NCBI GenBank assembly: GCA_964369525.1
Contig: CAYJEW010000055.1
Coordinates: 1-11,649 of the forward strand
Length of the DNA: 11,649 nucleotides
Direction: 5' to 3'
Source of the DNA: JAAYCI01 sp964369525
GTDB lineage: Bacteria; Bacillota; Clostridia; Oscillospirales; Ruminococcaceae
The position numbers and the translations under genes were made by a program. The notes below the pieces were generated by a model, which saw only the letters and a list, made by a program, of their open reading frames with translations, was not told the origin of the DNA and ran no database searches. How positions within the stretch are numbered: the first letter of the stretch is position 1; every line of letters starts with the position of its first letter. Positions 6,413 through 11,649 of the stretch are shown here, piece by piece.

Positions 6413-6868
6413 GGTTTGTGCTCCCTTCTTTTTGCATAAAATATGCATTCGCCTTCGGTGGGCTGTGCTGTTTCGCGCAGTGCTATTTTAGGTAAGCTGC
6501 GCCTGCTTTTTTGGCCGTTGCCCCGATACTTTTTATGAGGGAATAGCCCTCGGCTATAGGGTGGCCGCAAAAAAAGAAAAGCGCCTGCGCAAAATACAGC
6601 TATATATTTTGCCTCCTGTTAACGCCCGGAGTTTGGCTAACGAATGTATGCGGGTGGGACGCAGGCCGAGGCTGAAGCGTGCGCAAAAATAGCGATAACT
6701 CGCCCCAGATGGGGTGCTCGGCGGGCAGGGTGCGTAAAAGAGCTGTCGGCAGTTTATGTTGCCGTGAATATGCGGCGTATTTATGTGTGTTTTGTTGCAA
6801 TGTGGGCGCCGCCTTTCTGCTGTGTGCTAGCAAGAGCGAAGAGATGGGTTAATTGAGATGTTCCTACT
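6413..6868 (-). other. Long untranslated leader or decayed gene upstream of the scaffold gene
   Basis: About 450 bases separate the divergent phage promoter from the scaffold start, and I find no credible gene in them. They contain a perfect hairpin (6589-6596 with 6605-6612) directly downstream, on the minus strand, of an orphan SD AGGAGG (6617-6612) with no start codon at normal spacing. They also hold a larger structured element (6506-6576) flanked by two copies of GCGCCTGC (6499-6506, 6581-6588). The orphan SD suggests a lost gene. Confidence 0.45.
6506..6576. repeat. Long inverted repeat with inner stem-loops
   Basis: CTTTTTTGGCC (6506-6516) pairs with GGCC-GC-AAAAAAAG (6563-6576) with a 2-nt bulge. 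Inside it, ATAGCC and GGCTAT pair around CTC (about 6543-6557), and GAGGG can alternatively pair with CCCTC. It could be a structured RNA in the capsid leader or a DNA element. Confidence 0.45.
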
Positions 6869-6937
6869 AAGAACATAATACACCAATAGGAACGCTCTTG
6901 TCAAGAACTTTTTTAAAAATATTTGCAAAATTGTTCC
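6860..6937. promoter_or_regulatory. GTTCC/GGAAC operator array of the second XRE repressor
   Basis: GTTCCTA (6860-6866) and TAGGAAC (6887-6893) form a perfect 7-bp inverted repeat. Further half-sites AGAAC (6870-6874 and 6904-6908) and GTTCC (6933-6937) complete a five-element array. The sites lie within or next to both divergent promoters. Confidence 0.6.
6875..6904 (-). promoter_or_regulatory. Strong promoter towards the scaffold-capsid pair
   Basis: On the minus strand a consensus TTGACA (6904-6899) is followed after 18 bp by TATTAT (6880-6875). Transcription would begin near 6868 and run leftward into the scaffold and capsid genes. A GGAAC half-site lies in the spacer. Confidence 0.7.
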
Positions 6938-6951
6938 AAATAAGATACAAT
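6923..6951 (+). promoter_or_regulatory. Promoter of the second XRE repressor
   Basis: TTGCAA (6923-6928) and TACAAT (6946-6951) are spaced by 17 bp. The operator half-site GTTCC (6933-6937) lies in the spacer, consistent with autorepression. The SD GGGAGG follows at 6960-6965. Confidence 0.65.
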
Positions 6952-6973
6952 TGGCGTATGGGAGGTGCGAAAA

Positions 6974-7441
6974 ATGGTTTTTAGCAGAATAAAAGAGCAG
7001 CGCACAAATGCAGGGCTTACGCAGGCGCAGCTTGCGCAAGAGCTGGGGGTGCAGCGTGCAGTGGTTTCAAAATATGAAACGGGTATGGTAACGCCGCCGC
7101 TGGAGCAGCTGCAAAGCATAGCAAGGGCGCTGGGCACAACAACGGCATACCTTGTGGGCGACACAGATATACCCACAAAAGCGCAGCCGATGAAGGGCTA
7201 CAGAGAGATGACCCAGCAAGAAAAGCAGAGCTTGCAGCATGCGCAGCAGGCCATGGGAGATTTGGCGGCGTCCGATGAGGAGCTATTTTTTGCGTATGTG
7301 GGTGCGGCAAAAGCGCTGGGGCTTTCCAACGACTCAGCAGTAGCGCTTACGGCGGCGCTACGGGGGCTGGCCCAAAAACACAGTGTAACGCAAAGCCAGC
7401 TGGCAGCGCTGGCGGCTATGCTGGCGCAGTTTAACGTGTAG
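6974..7441 (+). CDS. XRE-family helix-turn-helix repressor of the capsid island
   Basis: This protein has 155 residues. Residues 1-62 are an XRE HTH: RIKEQRTNAGLTQAQLAQELGVQRAVVSKYETGMVTPP carries the two helices, and LEQLQSIARALGTTTAYLVGD closes the fold. The remainder is helical (MTQQEKQSLQHAQQAMGDL... and LSNDSAVALTAALRGLAQKHSVTQSQLAALAAMLAQF) and probably gives oligomerisation. It has no peptidase domain or LexA-like Ser-Lys dyad that I can see. An in-frame GTG at 6965 overlaps the SD GGGAGG (6960-6965), which fits the ATG at 6974 at 8 nt, so the shorter start is used. It is divergent from the scaffold-capsid promoter and shares an operator array with it. It most likely keeps the capsid genes off and limits its own level. 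Confidence 0.88.
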   Translation: MVFSRIKEQRTNAGLTQAQLAQELGVQRAVVSKYETGMVTPPLEQLQSIARALGTTTAYLVGDTDIPTKAQPMKGYREMTQQEKQSLQHAQQAMGDLAASDEELFFAYVGAAKALGLSNDSAVALTAALRGLAQKHSVTQSQLAALAAMLAQFNV

Positions 7442-7521
7442 GGTAGCCGGCCTGGCCGCAAAGGTAGGGCAAGCGCTGAAAAGGCGTTTTTTGGCCGGGT
7501 GCGCAAAACAGCAAAACATAA

Positions 7522-7567
7522 AAAAGGTAAAGGGTTTTTGCAGTGTTGCAAAAACCCTTTACCTTTT
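7522..7567. terminator. Very long terminator hairpin between XRE gene and pyrG
   Basis: A perfect 21-bp stem (7522-7542 with 7547-7567) has a GTGT loop. On the minus strand it is followed by six or more Ts and T-rich sequence, so it ends the glnA-ANTAR-pyrG operon. On the plus strand it has a four-T end and may also stop transcripts from the XRE gene. Confidence 0.88.
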
Positions 7568-7627
7568 AAAATGAAGAAAACAATGTTGGGGTTACAAGGT
7601 TTACTTTATTTTGGCAGATGAAATATG

Positions 7628-9232
7628 CTATGTTTGACTAAATGTTATTGCGCTTTCCACAAAGCCGCAGAACAGTGGATGGGGCTTGTTTGGGCGGCTT
7701 TTAAACTCGGGGTGAAACTGAACCGCCACAAAAAAGCTGTGCTGTGCAAGCTCTATTGTTTCCACCAGAGTGTCGCTGGGCGAGGTTCCGCTAATTATTA
7801 TGCCGTTTTGGCAAAGGGTGTCGCGGTAGCTATTGTTTACCTCGTAGCGGTGGCGGTGGCGCTCGTGTATAAGCGGCTGGCCGTACAGCTTTTGAATAAG
7901 CGTACCGTCTTGTACCTTGCAGGGGTATGCCCCAAGGCGCATAGTGCCGCCTTTTTCGGTTATGGTTTTTTGGTCTTCCATAATATCTATCACCTTGTGG
8001 GTGGCGCCCGGGTTAAACTCGCCCGATGTAGCACCGCTAAGGCCGCACACATTGCGTGCAAACTCTATTATAGCTATCTGCATGCCAAGGCATATGCCAA
8101 AAAATGGTACGCCACGCTCGCGTGCAAAGCGGCAGGCGGCTATTTTGCCCTCTATGCCGCGCTCGCCAAATCCGCCGGGGATAAGCACGCCGCTTACATT
8201 GCCCAGAAGCTGCTCTGCGGGGGTGCGCTCCAGCTCTTCGCTGTCTATCCATTTTATATTTATTTTGGTATTGCTGTGTGCGCCGGCGTGGTTTAGGCTT
8301 TCTATGATGGACAGGTATGCGTCTTGCAGCTCTACATATTTGCCAACAATTGCAATTGAAACGGTATTTGCGGCATGCTTTATTTTTTCTACCATGCCTT
8401 GCCATTCGGTAAGGTTTGGCGGCGCAGTGGGCAGGCGCAGCTCTCGGCAAACAACGCTGTCCAGGCCATTTTTGTTTAGCATAAGCGGCGCTTCGTATAG
8501 GTGCGACACGGTTAGGTTTTCTATTACGCAGTCGGGTTTAACGTTGCAAAAAAGCGAAATTTTATTTTTTATGCTGTCGTTAATTGGGGTGTCGGCCCGT
8601 GTGATTATTATGTTTGGTGATATACCTATACCACGCAGCTCTTTTACCGAGTGCTGTGCAGGTTTTGATTTATGCTCGTTTGAGCCTTTAAGGTATGGCA
8701 CCAGCACAACGTGGATAAACAGGCAGTTTTCGCTACCCTGCTCCAAAGATATTTGGCGAATAGCCTCTAAAAACGGCTGGCTTTCAATGTCGCCTATGGT
8801 GCCGCCAATTTCGGTTATTAGGATATCGGTGTTGTCTTTTTGTGCGCTTTTGTAGATAAACTCTTTTATCTCGTCGGTAATGTGGGGTATAACCTGCACG
8901 GTTTGCCCAAGGTAGCCGCCGGCACGCTCTTTGTTTATAACATTAAAGTACACCTTGCCGGAGGTGAGGTTTGAGTATTTGTTTAGGTTTTCATCTATAA
9001 AGCGCTCGTAGTGGCCAAGGTCTAGGTCGGCCTCGGTGCCGTCGTCTGTTACAAAAACCTCGCCGTGCTGCAGGGGGTTCATGGTGCCGGGGTCTACATT
9101 TATGTATGGGTCCAGCTTTTGTGCGCTAACCTTAAAGCCGCGTTCTTTAAGTAGGCGGCCAAGCGCCGCCGCTGTAATTCCTTTACCAAGCCCCGACACA
9201 ACACCGCCGGTAACAAATATAAACTTTTGCAT
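7628..9232 (-). CDS. pyrG: CTP synthase (glutamine-hydrolysing)
   Basis: This protein has 534 residues, the normal length. It makes CTP from UTP, ATP and glutamine in the cytoplasm, the last step of de novo pyrimidine nucleotide synthesis. The N-terminal synthase domain opens with the ATP loop GGVVSGLGKGIT (9-20) and has KLDPYINVDPGTMNP (39-53) and EIGGTIGDIES (141-151). The C-terminal class I glutaminase domain has GGFGERG (353-359), the nucleophile C381 in GICLGMQ, and H507/E509 in QFHPEF, so all catalytic residues are present. AAGGGGGC gives the SD. It begins 10 bp after the ANTAR gene, so it is part of the glnA operon and has no room for the leader attenuator that controls pyrG in many Firmicutes. 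It therefore probably follows nitrogen status. Identification is certain. Confidence 0.98.
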   Translation of the reverse strand: MQKFIFVTGGVVSGLGKGITAAALGRLLKERGFKVSAQKLDPYINVDPGTMNPLQHGEVFVTDDGTEADLDLGHYERFIDENLNKYSNLTSGKVYFNVINKERAGGYLGQTVQVIPHITDEIKEFIYKSAQKDNTDILITEIGGTIGDIESQPFLEAIRQISLEQGSENCLFIHVVLVPYLKGSNEHKSKPAQHSVKELRGIGISPNIIITRADTPINDSIKNKISLFCNVKPDCVIENLTVSHLYEAPLMLNKNGLDSVVCRELRLPTAPPNLTEWQGMVEKIKHAANTVSIAIVGKYVELQDAYLSIIESLNHAGAHSNTKINIKWIDSEELERTPAEQLLGNVSGVLIPGGFGERGIEGKIAACRFARERGVPFFGICLGMQIAIIEFARNVCGLSGATSGEFNPGATHKVIDIMEDQKTITEKGGTMRLGAYPCKVQDGTLIQKLYGQPLIHERHRHRYEVNNSYRDTLCQNGIIISGTSPSDTLVETIELAQHSFFVAVQFHPEFKSRPNKPHPLFCGFVESAITFSQT

Positions 9233-9242
9233 GCCTGCCCCC

Positions 9243-9812
9243 TTAGTTTTCGTATACTTTTAAAATTCCCTCGGCCACCTCACGCCGAGAGGCGCGGGTA
9301 TCCATGGCTTTTTTTTCAATATGCTTGTGCGCTTCGCCCTCGCTCATGCCAAGGTGGGATATCAGCACACATTTGGCACGGTCTATTATGCGTATATCTT
9401 CGATTTTTCGGGTTAGCTTTACGGTGGTATTTTGCATGCTTTGCATGCGCGAGTGCACCGCTTTTGAAAGATTAAGCGCCATTATAAGCATGTTTTTATT
9501 TATTGGTTTGGCTACGGTAATTATGCCGTAAGCTTCAAGGCGGTTTGCCATATAGTCGTAGCCATCGTTATTTGCTAAAAATATTACCTGGCTTATGTTG
9601 CCATGCACCAGCTCTTTGGCCAAATCTTCGCCCGACTCGCTGCCAACAGGGCTGTTTATTATGTATAAATCAAAGTCTTGTTCGCTACAAATCCGCCGCG
9701 CTTCGCCGCAGGTTTTTGCGGTGGTGATTTTTTTAAACGACAGGCTTTTTAATATATTATGTATCGCAAGGCTACCGTTTTCGCCATTTGCGATAATTAG
9801 AGCGCTATCCAA
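9243..9812 (-). CDS. ANTAR-domain RNA-binding antiterminator with degenerate receiver
   Basis: This protein has 189 residues. Residues 1-120 form a receiver-like domain. Residues 137-187 form an ANTAR domain (KIEDIRIIDRAKCVLISHLGMSEGEAHKHIEKKAMDTRASRREVAEGIL), the helical bundle that binds leader RNA hairpins and blocks terminators. The receiver looks inactive: where the phosphoacceptor Asp should end strand 3 there is N53 (DLYIINSP), and the acidic pair after strand 1 is missing (IIANGE). Only the conserved Lys (K102, AKP) remains. It starts at TTG behind AAAGGTGGTG. It lies between glnA and pyrG in one operon, the position of the Clostridium nitrogen regulators called GlnR/NitR. The domain call is sure. 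The trigger is probably not phosphorylation; a ligand or protein partner is more likely. Confidence 0.9.
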   Translation of the reverse strand: MDSALIIANGENGSLAIHNILKSLSFKKITTAKTCGEARRICSEQDFDLYIINSPVGSESGEDLAKELVHGNISQVIFLANNDGYDYMANRLEAYGIITVAKPINKNMLIMALNLSKAVHSRMQSMQNTTVKLTRKIEDIRIIDRAKCVLISHLGMSEGEAHKHIEKKAMDTRASRREVAEGILKVYEN

Positions 9813-9863
9813 AAAAACACCACCTTTCTATACATAGATTTTTAAGGGCTGAATGTTTAGAGC

Positions 9864-11180
9864 TTAGAGCTTTTCAAAATAGGTAGTCTCGTAGTAGTGC
9901 TGCTTATCGGCGGCGCCCTCAAAATCGGCAGATTCTTGTTGTTTAAGCTCTACAAAGCGCGCGAGTAGTTCTTCGCCCAGGTGCTCTTTTACAAAGTTAC
10001 TGTTTTTTGCAAGCTGTATAGCCTCGCCAAGGTTTTGCGGCAGTGCGGCCAGATTGTTTGTAACATCGCTGCCGGCGGTGTATAGGTTTTCGTCTACCGG
10101 TGCGGGTAGCGCAAGGCGGTTTTCTATGCCATGTATACCGGCGTGTAGTATCAGCGCAAACGCAATGTATGGGTTTAGCGCGCAGTCGGCACTGCGTAGC
10201 TCCATGCGTTTTTTGTCGGCCGAGGCAGCAGCGGGAATGCGTATAAGCTGCGAGCGGTTGTGGTGAGACCACGAGATGTATTTTGGTGCTTCAAAATTGC
10301 CAAGGCGCGCGTAGGAGTTGTTTGTTTGGTTTAAAAATAGCGATATTTCTCCAATTTTATCCATCACTCCGGCAATAAAGCTTTCGGCGTAGGCGTAGGT
10401 TTTTTTGTTTGTGCTTGCAAAAATATTTTCGCCGTCCTTATAGAGCGATATGTTAATATGCATGCCGCTACCACTTTTGTTTAAAAGCGGTTTTGGCATA
10501 AACGAAGCAAACAGGCCGTTGCGGTCGGCTATGGTTTTAACAACCGACTTGAAGGTTAAAAAATTATCGGCGCTGGAAAGCACATCGCTAAACATAAAGT
10601 CTATTTCATTCTGCCCGGGGCCTTGCTCGTGGTGGCTGCGCTCGGGTTTTAGGCCCATCTCTTCTAGGCAAAGGCAGATGTCTCGGCGTACGTTTTCGCC
10701 CTTGTCTAGCGGAGATATGTCTAGGTAGCCGCCGTTGTCCAGCGGCTGTTGCAAAGGGGTGCCGTCTTCGGCGGTTTTAAAAAGGTAAAACTCGCACTCT
10801 GTGCCTATTTTACAGCTAAGGCCAAGGCCTTTTAGGCGATCCACAGCGTTTTTTAGTATGTGGCGGCTGTCGCTTTCAAAGCTTGTTTTGTCGGGGTTTT
10901 TTACATCGCAGTAAAACCGTAAAACCGAGTTTACGTTTGGCCGCCATGGCAGTAGGGCAAGCGTGTTTACATCGGGGAAAAGCAAAAGGTCTGAGCGGCT
11001 GATGTCGGCAAAACCTTCTATTGCCGAAGCATCAAAAGAGATGCCGTCTTCAAATGCGGCCTTTAGCTCGTCTGCCAGTATCGAGATGTTTTTTTGCACC
11101 CCAAACGGTGTGCAAAAGCCAAGGCGAATAAACTTTACGTCGTGCTCCTCGATAAAATCAAATATTTCTTTGTTAAGCAT
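9864..11180 (-). CDS. glnA: Glutamine synthetase, type I
   Basis: This protein has 438 residues, typical of the short GSI-alpha class that lacks an adenylylation loop. It makes glutamine from glutamate, ammonia and ATP as a cytoplasmic dodecamer. The beta-grasp domain covers about 1-95 (VKFIRLGFCTPFGVQKN, then IEGFADISRSDLLLFPD). The catalytic barrel carries E128/E130 (GTECEFYLF), E185 (HHEQGPGQNEIDF), E192, H241 (GSGMHIN), N308-S310 (NRSQLIRIP) and RMELRSADCALNPYIA (325-340). Some usual positions differ (TPFG, GMHINIS, WSHHNRS), so it is a divergent member, but the metal and nucleotide ligands appear intact. The start follows AAAGGAATGG. It heads an operon with the ANTAR gene 51 bp downstream, then pyrG. 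A leader of about 230 nt holds a hexaloop hairpin and an intrinsic terminator, indicating attenuation. Confidence 0.93.
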   Translation of the reverse strand: MLNKEIFDFIEEHDVKFIRLGFCTPFGVQKNISILADELKAAFEDGISFDASAIEGFADISRSDLLLFPDVNTLALLPWRPNVNSVLRFYCDVKNPDKTSFESDSRHILKNAVDRLKGLGLSCKIGTECEFYLFKTAEDGTPLQQPLDNGGYLDISPLDKGENVRRDICLCLEEMGLKPERSHHEQGPGQNEIDFMFSDVLSSADNFLTFKSVVKTIADRNGLFASFMPKPLLNKSGSGMHINISLYKDGENIFASTNKKTYAYAESFIAGVMDKIGEISLFLNQTNNSYARLGNFEAPKYISWSHHNRSQLIRIPAAASADKKRMELRSADCALNPYIAFALILHAGIHGIENRLALPAPVDENLYTAGSDVTNNLAALPQNLGEAIQLAKNSNFVKEHLGEELLARFVELKQQESADFEGAADKQHYYETTYFEKL

Positions 11181-11292
11181 ATGGGTGCCATTCCTTTCGG
11201 TAGCATAAAAAGCTGTGTTTTGTATCTAGTTTTAATATAGCGTATAAAAATTTAATATATCAGGGGCGAAGTGTGGTTAATGGGCAAAGGTG

Positions 11293-11318
11293 AAAATATC
11301 GCCGCCTGCGGATATTTT
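11293..11318 (-). other. Symmetric hairpin in the glnA leader
   Basis: AAAATATC pairs perfectly with GATATTTT around a 10-nt GC-rich loop. There is no T tract on either side, so it is not a terminator. It lies after the attenuator and before the ribosome binding site, about 110 nt from the start codon, and may be a stability element or protein site. Confidence 0.4.
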
Positions 11319-11333
11319 AGTGCTAAATGCGGT

Positions 11334-11400
11334 AAAAACAAAAAACGCCCATCAAACATTTGCAACCCAAAAAAATGCATGCAAATAGAAATTGATGAAC
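11334..11400 (-). terminator. Leader terminator (attenuator) of the glnA operon
   Basis: On the minus strand GTTCATCAA (11400-11392) pairs with TTGATGGGC (11355-11347; two G-U). An inner ATTTGCA/TGCAAAT stem forms after a short internal loop, and GTTTTTTGTTTTT follows. It lies between promoter and start codon, so it would end most transcripts early. Its 5' arm GTTC is also the 3' arm of the hexaloop hairpin at 11394-11414, so the two structures exclude each other. Confidence 0.65.
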
Positions 11401-11414
11401 GTCATTGTTCCATC
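11394..11414 (-). promoter_or_regulatory. ANTAR-like hexaloop hairpin in the glnA leader
   Basis: GAAC (11410-11407), loop AATGAC (11406-11401) and GTTC (11400-11397), with GAT/ATC extending the stem beyond one bulged G. The six-base loop has A at position 1 and G at position 4, as in known ANTAR targets. It is at the very 5' end of the predicted transcript. I do not see the second hexaloop hairpin of the classic two-hairpin motif. Confidence 0.5.
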
Positions 11415-11416
11415 TG

Positions 11417-11445
11417 ATATTATATCATTAAAGCGAAAATGTCAA
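11417..11445 (-). promoter_or_regulatory. Promoter of the glnA operon
   Basis: A consensus TTGACA lies at 11445-11440 on the minus strand. The -10 is TAATAT at 17-bp spacing (11422-11417) or the overlapping TATAAT (11424-11419) at 15 bp. The start would be close to 11410. Confidence 0.7.
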
Positions 11446-11447
11446 CA

Positions 11448-11478
11448 GAATTTAGAGCGCGATTTTTTTTGAATTTAG
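11448..11478. repeat. GAATTTAG direct repeat between divergent promoters
   Basis: GAATTTAG occurs at 11448-11455 and 11471-11478, 23 bp apart, in the interval between the two divergent -35 boxes. Possible shared activator site or AT-rich upstream element. Confidence 0.35.
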
Positions 11479-11480
11479 TG

Positions 11481-11509
11481 TTGACAACCGCAAATTTATG
11501 TGTTACCAT
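11481..11509 (+). promoter_or_regulatory. Promoter of the sugar amidotransferase gene
   Basis: TTGACA (11481-11486) is followed after 17 bp by TACCAT (11504-11509). Transcription would begin around 11516, just before the hexaloop hairpin. Confidence 0.65.
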
Positions 11510-11520
11510 GCACAGCATAG

Positions 11521-11536
11521 ACAACAAAGACGTTGT
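11521..11536 (+). promoter_or_regulatory. ANTAR-like hexaloop hairpin in the amidotransferase leader
   Basis: ACAAC (11521-11525), loop AAAGAC (11526-11531) and GTTGT (11532-11536). The loop again has A1 and G4, and the core AACAAAGACGTT differs by one base from the glnA core AACAATGACGTT. It overlaps the 5' arm of the following terminator. Confidence 0.5.
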
Positions 11537-11567
11537 GAACCTTGCGTTCGCGACGTCTTTTTTTATT
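11526..11567 (+). terminator. Leader terminator (attenuator) of the amidotransferase gene
   Basis: A 15-bp stem (11526-11540 with 11546-11560, two G-U pairs) has the loop CTTGC. The T-rich tract that follows begins with the Ts closing the stem and continues past 11570. It ends about 25-30 nt before the start codon, so the gene is expressed only by read-through. The hexaloop hairpin at 11521-11536 uses the same 5' bases and would prevent it. Confidence 0.8.
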
Positions 11568-11595
11568 TTTTTATTTTTGAGAGGGAGTGTTAACT

Positions 11596-11649
11596 ATGAC
11601 CTACTGCAAAAAATGCGCCATGCCAAACACCCGCCCCGGTATCACATTC
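11596..11649 (+). CDS. N-acetyl sugar amidotransferase, WbpG/PseA-like (5' end only)
   Basis: Only 18 residues are in the window (MTYCKKCAMPNTRPGITF). The pattern CxxCxMPxTRPGIxF is the highly characteristic N-terminus of N-acetyl sugar amidotransferases. These enzymes use ammonia from glutamine, usually through an HisF/HisH-like partner, to turn a sugar group into an amidine during synthesis of surface polysaccharide or flagellin nonulosonic acids. The two Cys are probable metal ligands. ATG at 11596 follows GAGGGAG at 8 nt. The gene is divergent from glnA, has its own promoter, and lies behind a strong leader terminator. The call rests on a short but distinctive segment. Confidence 0.7.
   Translation, partial: MTYCKKCAMPNTRPGITF

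Noticed and set aside
6600..6833. 77-residue minus-strand frame in the capsid leader
   Set aside because: It begins with TTG without a ribosome binding site, and the composition looks non-coding.
6644..6856. 70-residue plus-strand frame opposite the capsid leader
   Set aside because: No proper SD spacing and no domain; it lies antisense to the predicted leader and ends in the operator region.
3990..7441. One continuous prophage covering both phage islands
   Set aside because: A scaffold gap and a host-type zinc-ribbon gene with its own promoter and terminator separate them, and each island has its own repressor and a different operator motif.
7475..7490. Terminator GCGC-TGAAAAG-GCG-TTTTTT after the second XRE gene
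   Set aside because: The stem is only 3-4 bp; the perfect 21-bp hairpin at 7522-7567 is a much better terminator.
7625..8296. Long plus-strand frame opposite pyrG
   Set aside because: It is an antisense shadow of the pyrG coding sequence, which is full length with all catalytic residues.
7917..8855. 312-residue plus-strand frame opposite pyrG
   Set aside because: Shadow of pyrG; no ribosome binding site and composition typical of antisense frames.

Overview
The window looks like chromosomal DNA of a low-GC Gram-positive bacterium, most likely an uncultured member of the Clostridia. Supporting this are strong Shine-Dalgarno (SD) sites, GTG and TTG starts, intrinsic terminators with long U tracts, a type I glutamine synthetase next to an ANTAR regulator, and phage genes of Firmicutes type. 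A run of ten Ns at 3969-3978 marks a scaffold gap, so contiguity across it is not proven by the sequence.

Layout. 1-140 is a block of nested palindromes framed by two identical 38-bp repeats. 338-1747 (+) is a polytopic membrane glycosyltransferase with its own promoter and terminator. 1882-2235 (+) is a SnoaL/NTF2-like small protein ending at a strong terminator. 2433-3915 is a phage-type regulatory island: an XRE repressor and an ImmA-like metallopeptidase on the minus strand, divergent from a DUF1492-like sigma-region-4-type phage regulator, with operator palindromes between them. After the gap, 4184-5047 (+) encodes a zinc-ribbon, low-complexity, single-pass membrane protein with a duplicated 114-bp repeat. 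5154-7441 is a second phage-derived island: an orphan scaffold and major capsid gene pair (minus) opposite an XRE repressor (plus), with overlapping divergent promoters in one operator array.

7628-11180 (minus) is a tight operon, glnA - ANTAR regulator - pyrG, joining glutamine synthesis, an RNA-binding antiterminator and a major glutamine consumer. Divergent from it, the window ends in the first codons of an N-acetyl sugar amidotransferase (WbpG/PseA-like).

The most interesting feature is the shared intergenic region 11334-11595. Both divergent leaders start with a small hairpin built on AACAAWGACGTT, with a hexanucleotide loop carrying A at position 1 and G at position 4. In both, this hairpin overlaps the 5' arm of an intrinsic terminator placed before the start codon. 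This fits paired transcription attenuators answering to the neighbouring ANTAR protein, whose receiver domain lacks the phosphoacceptor aspartate. The working model is that one atypical ANTAR protein coordinates glutamine supply (glnA, pyrG) and a glutamine-dependent surface-sugar amidotransferase. This is inference from sequence and has not been tested.
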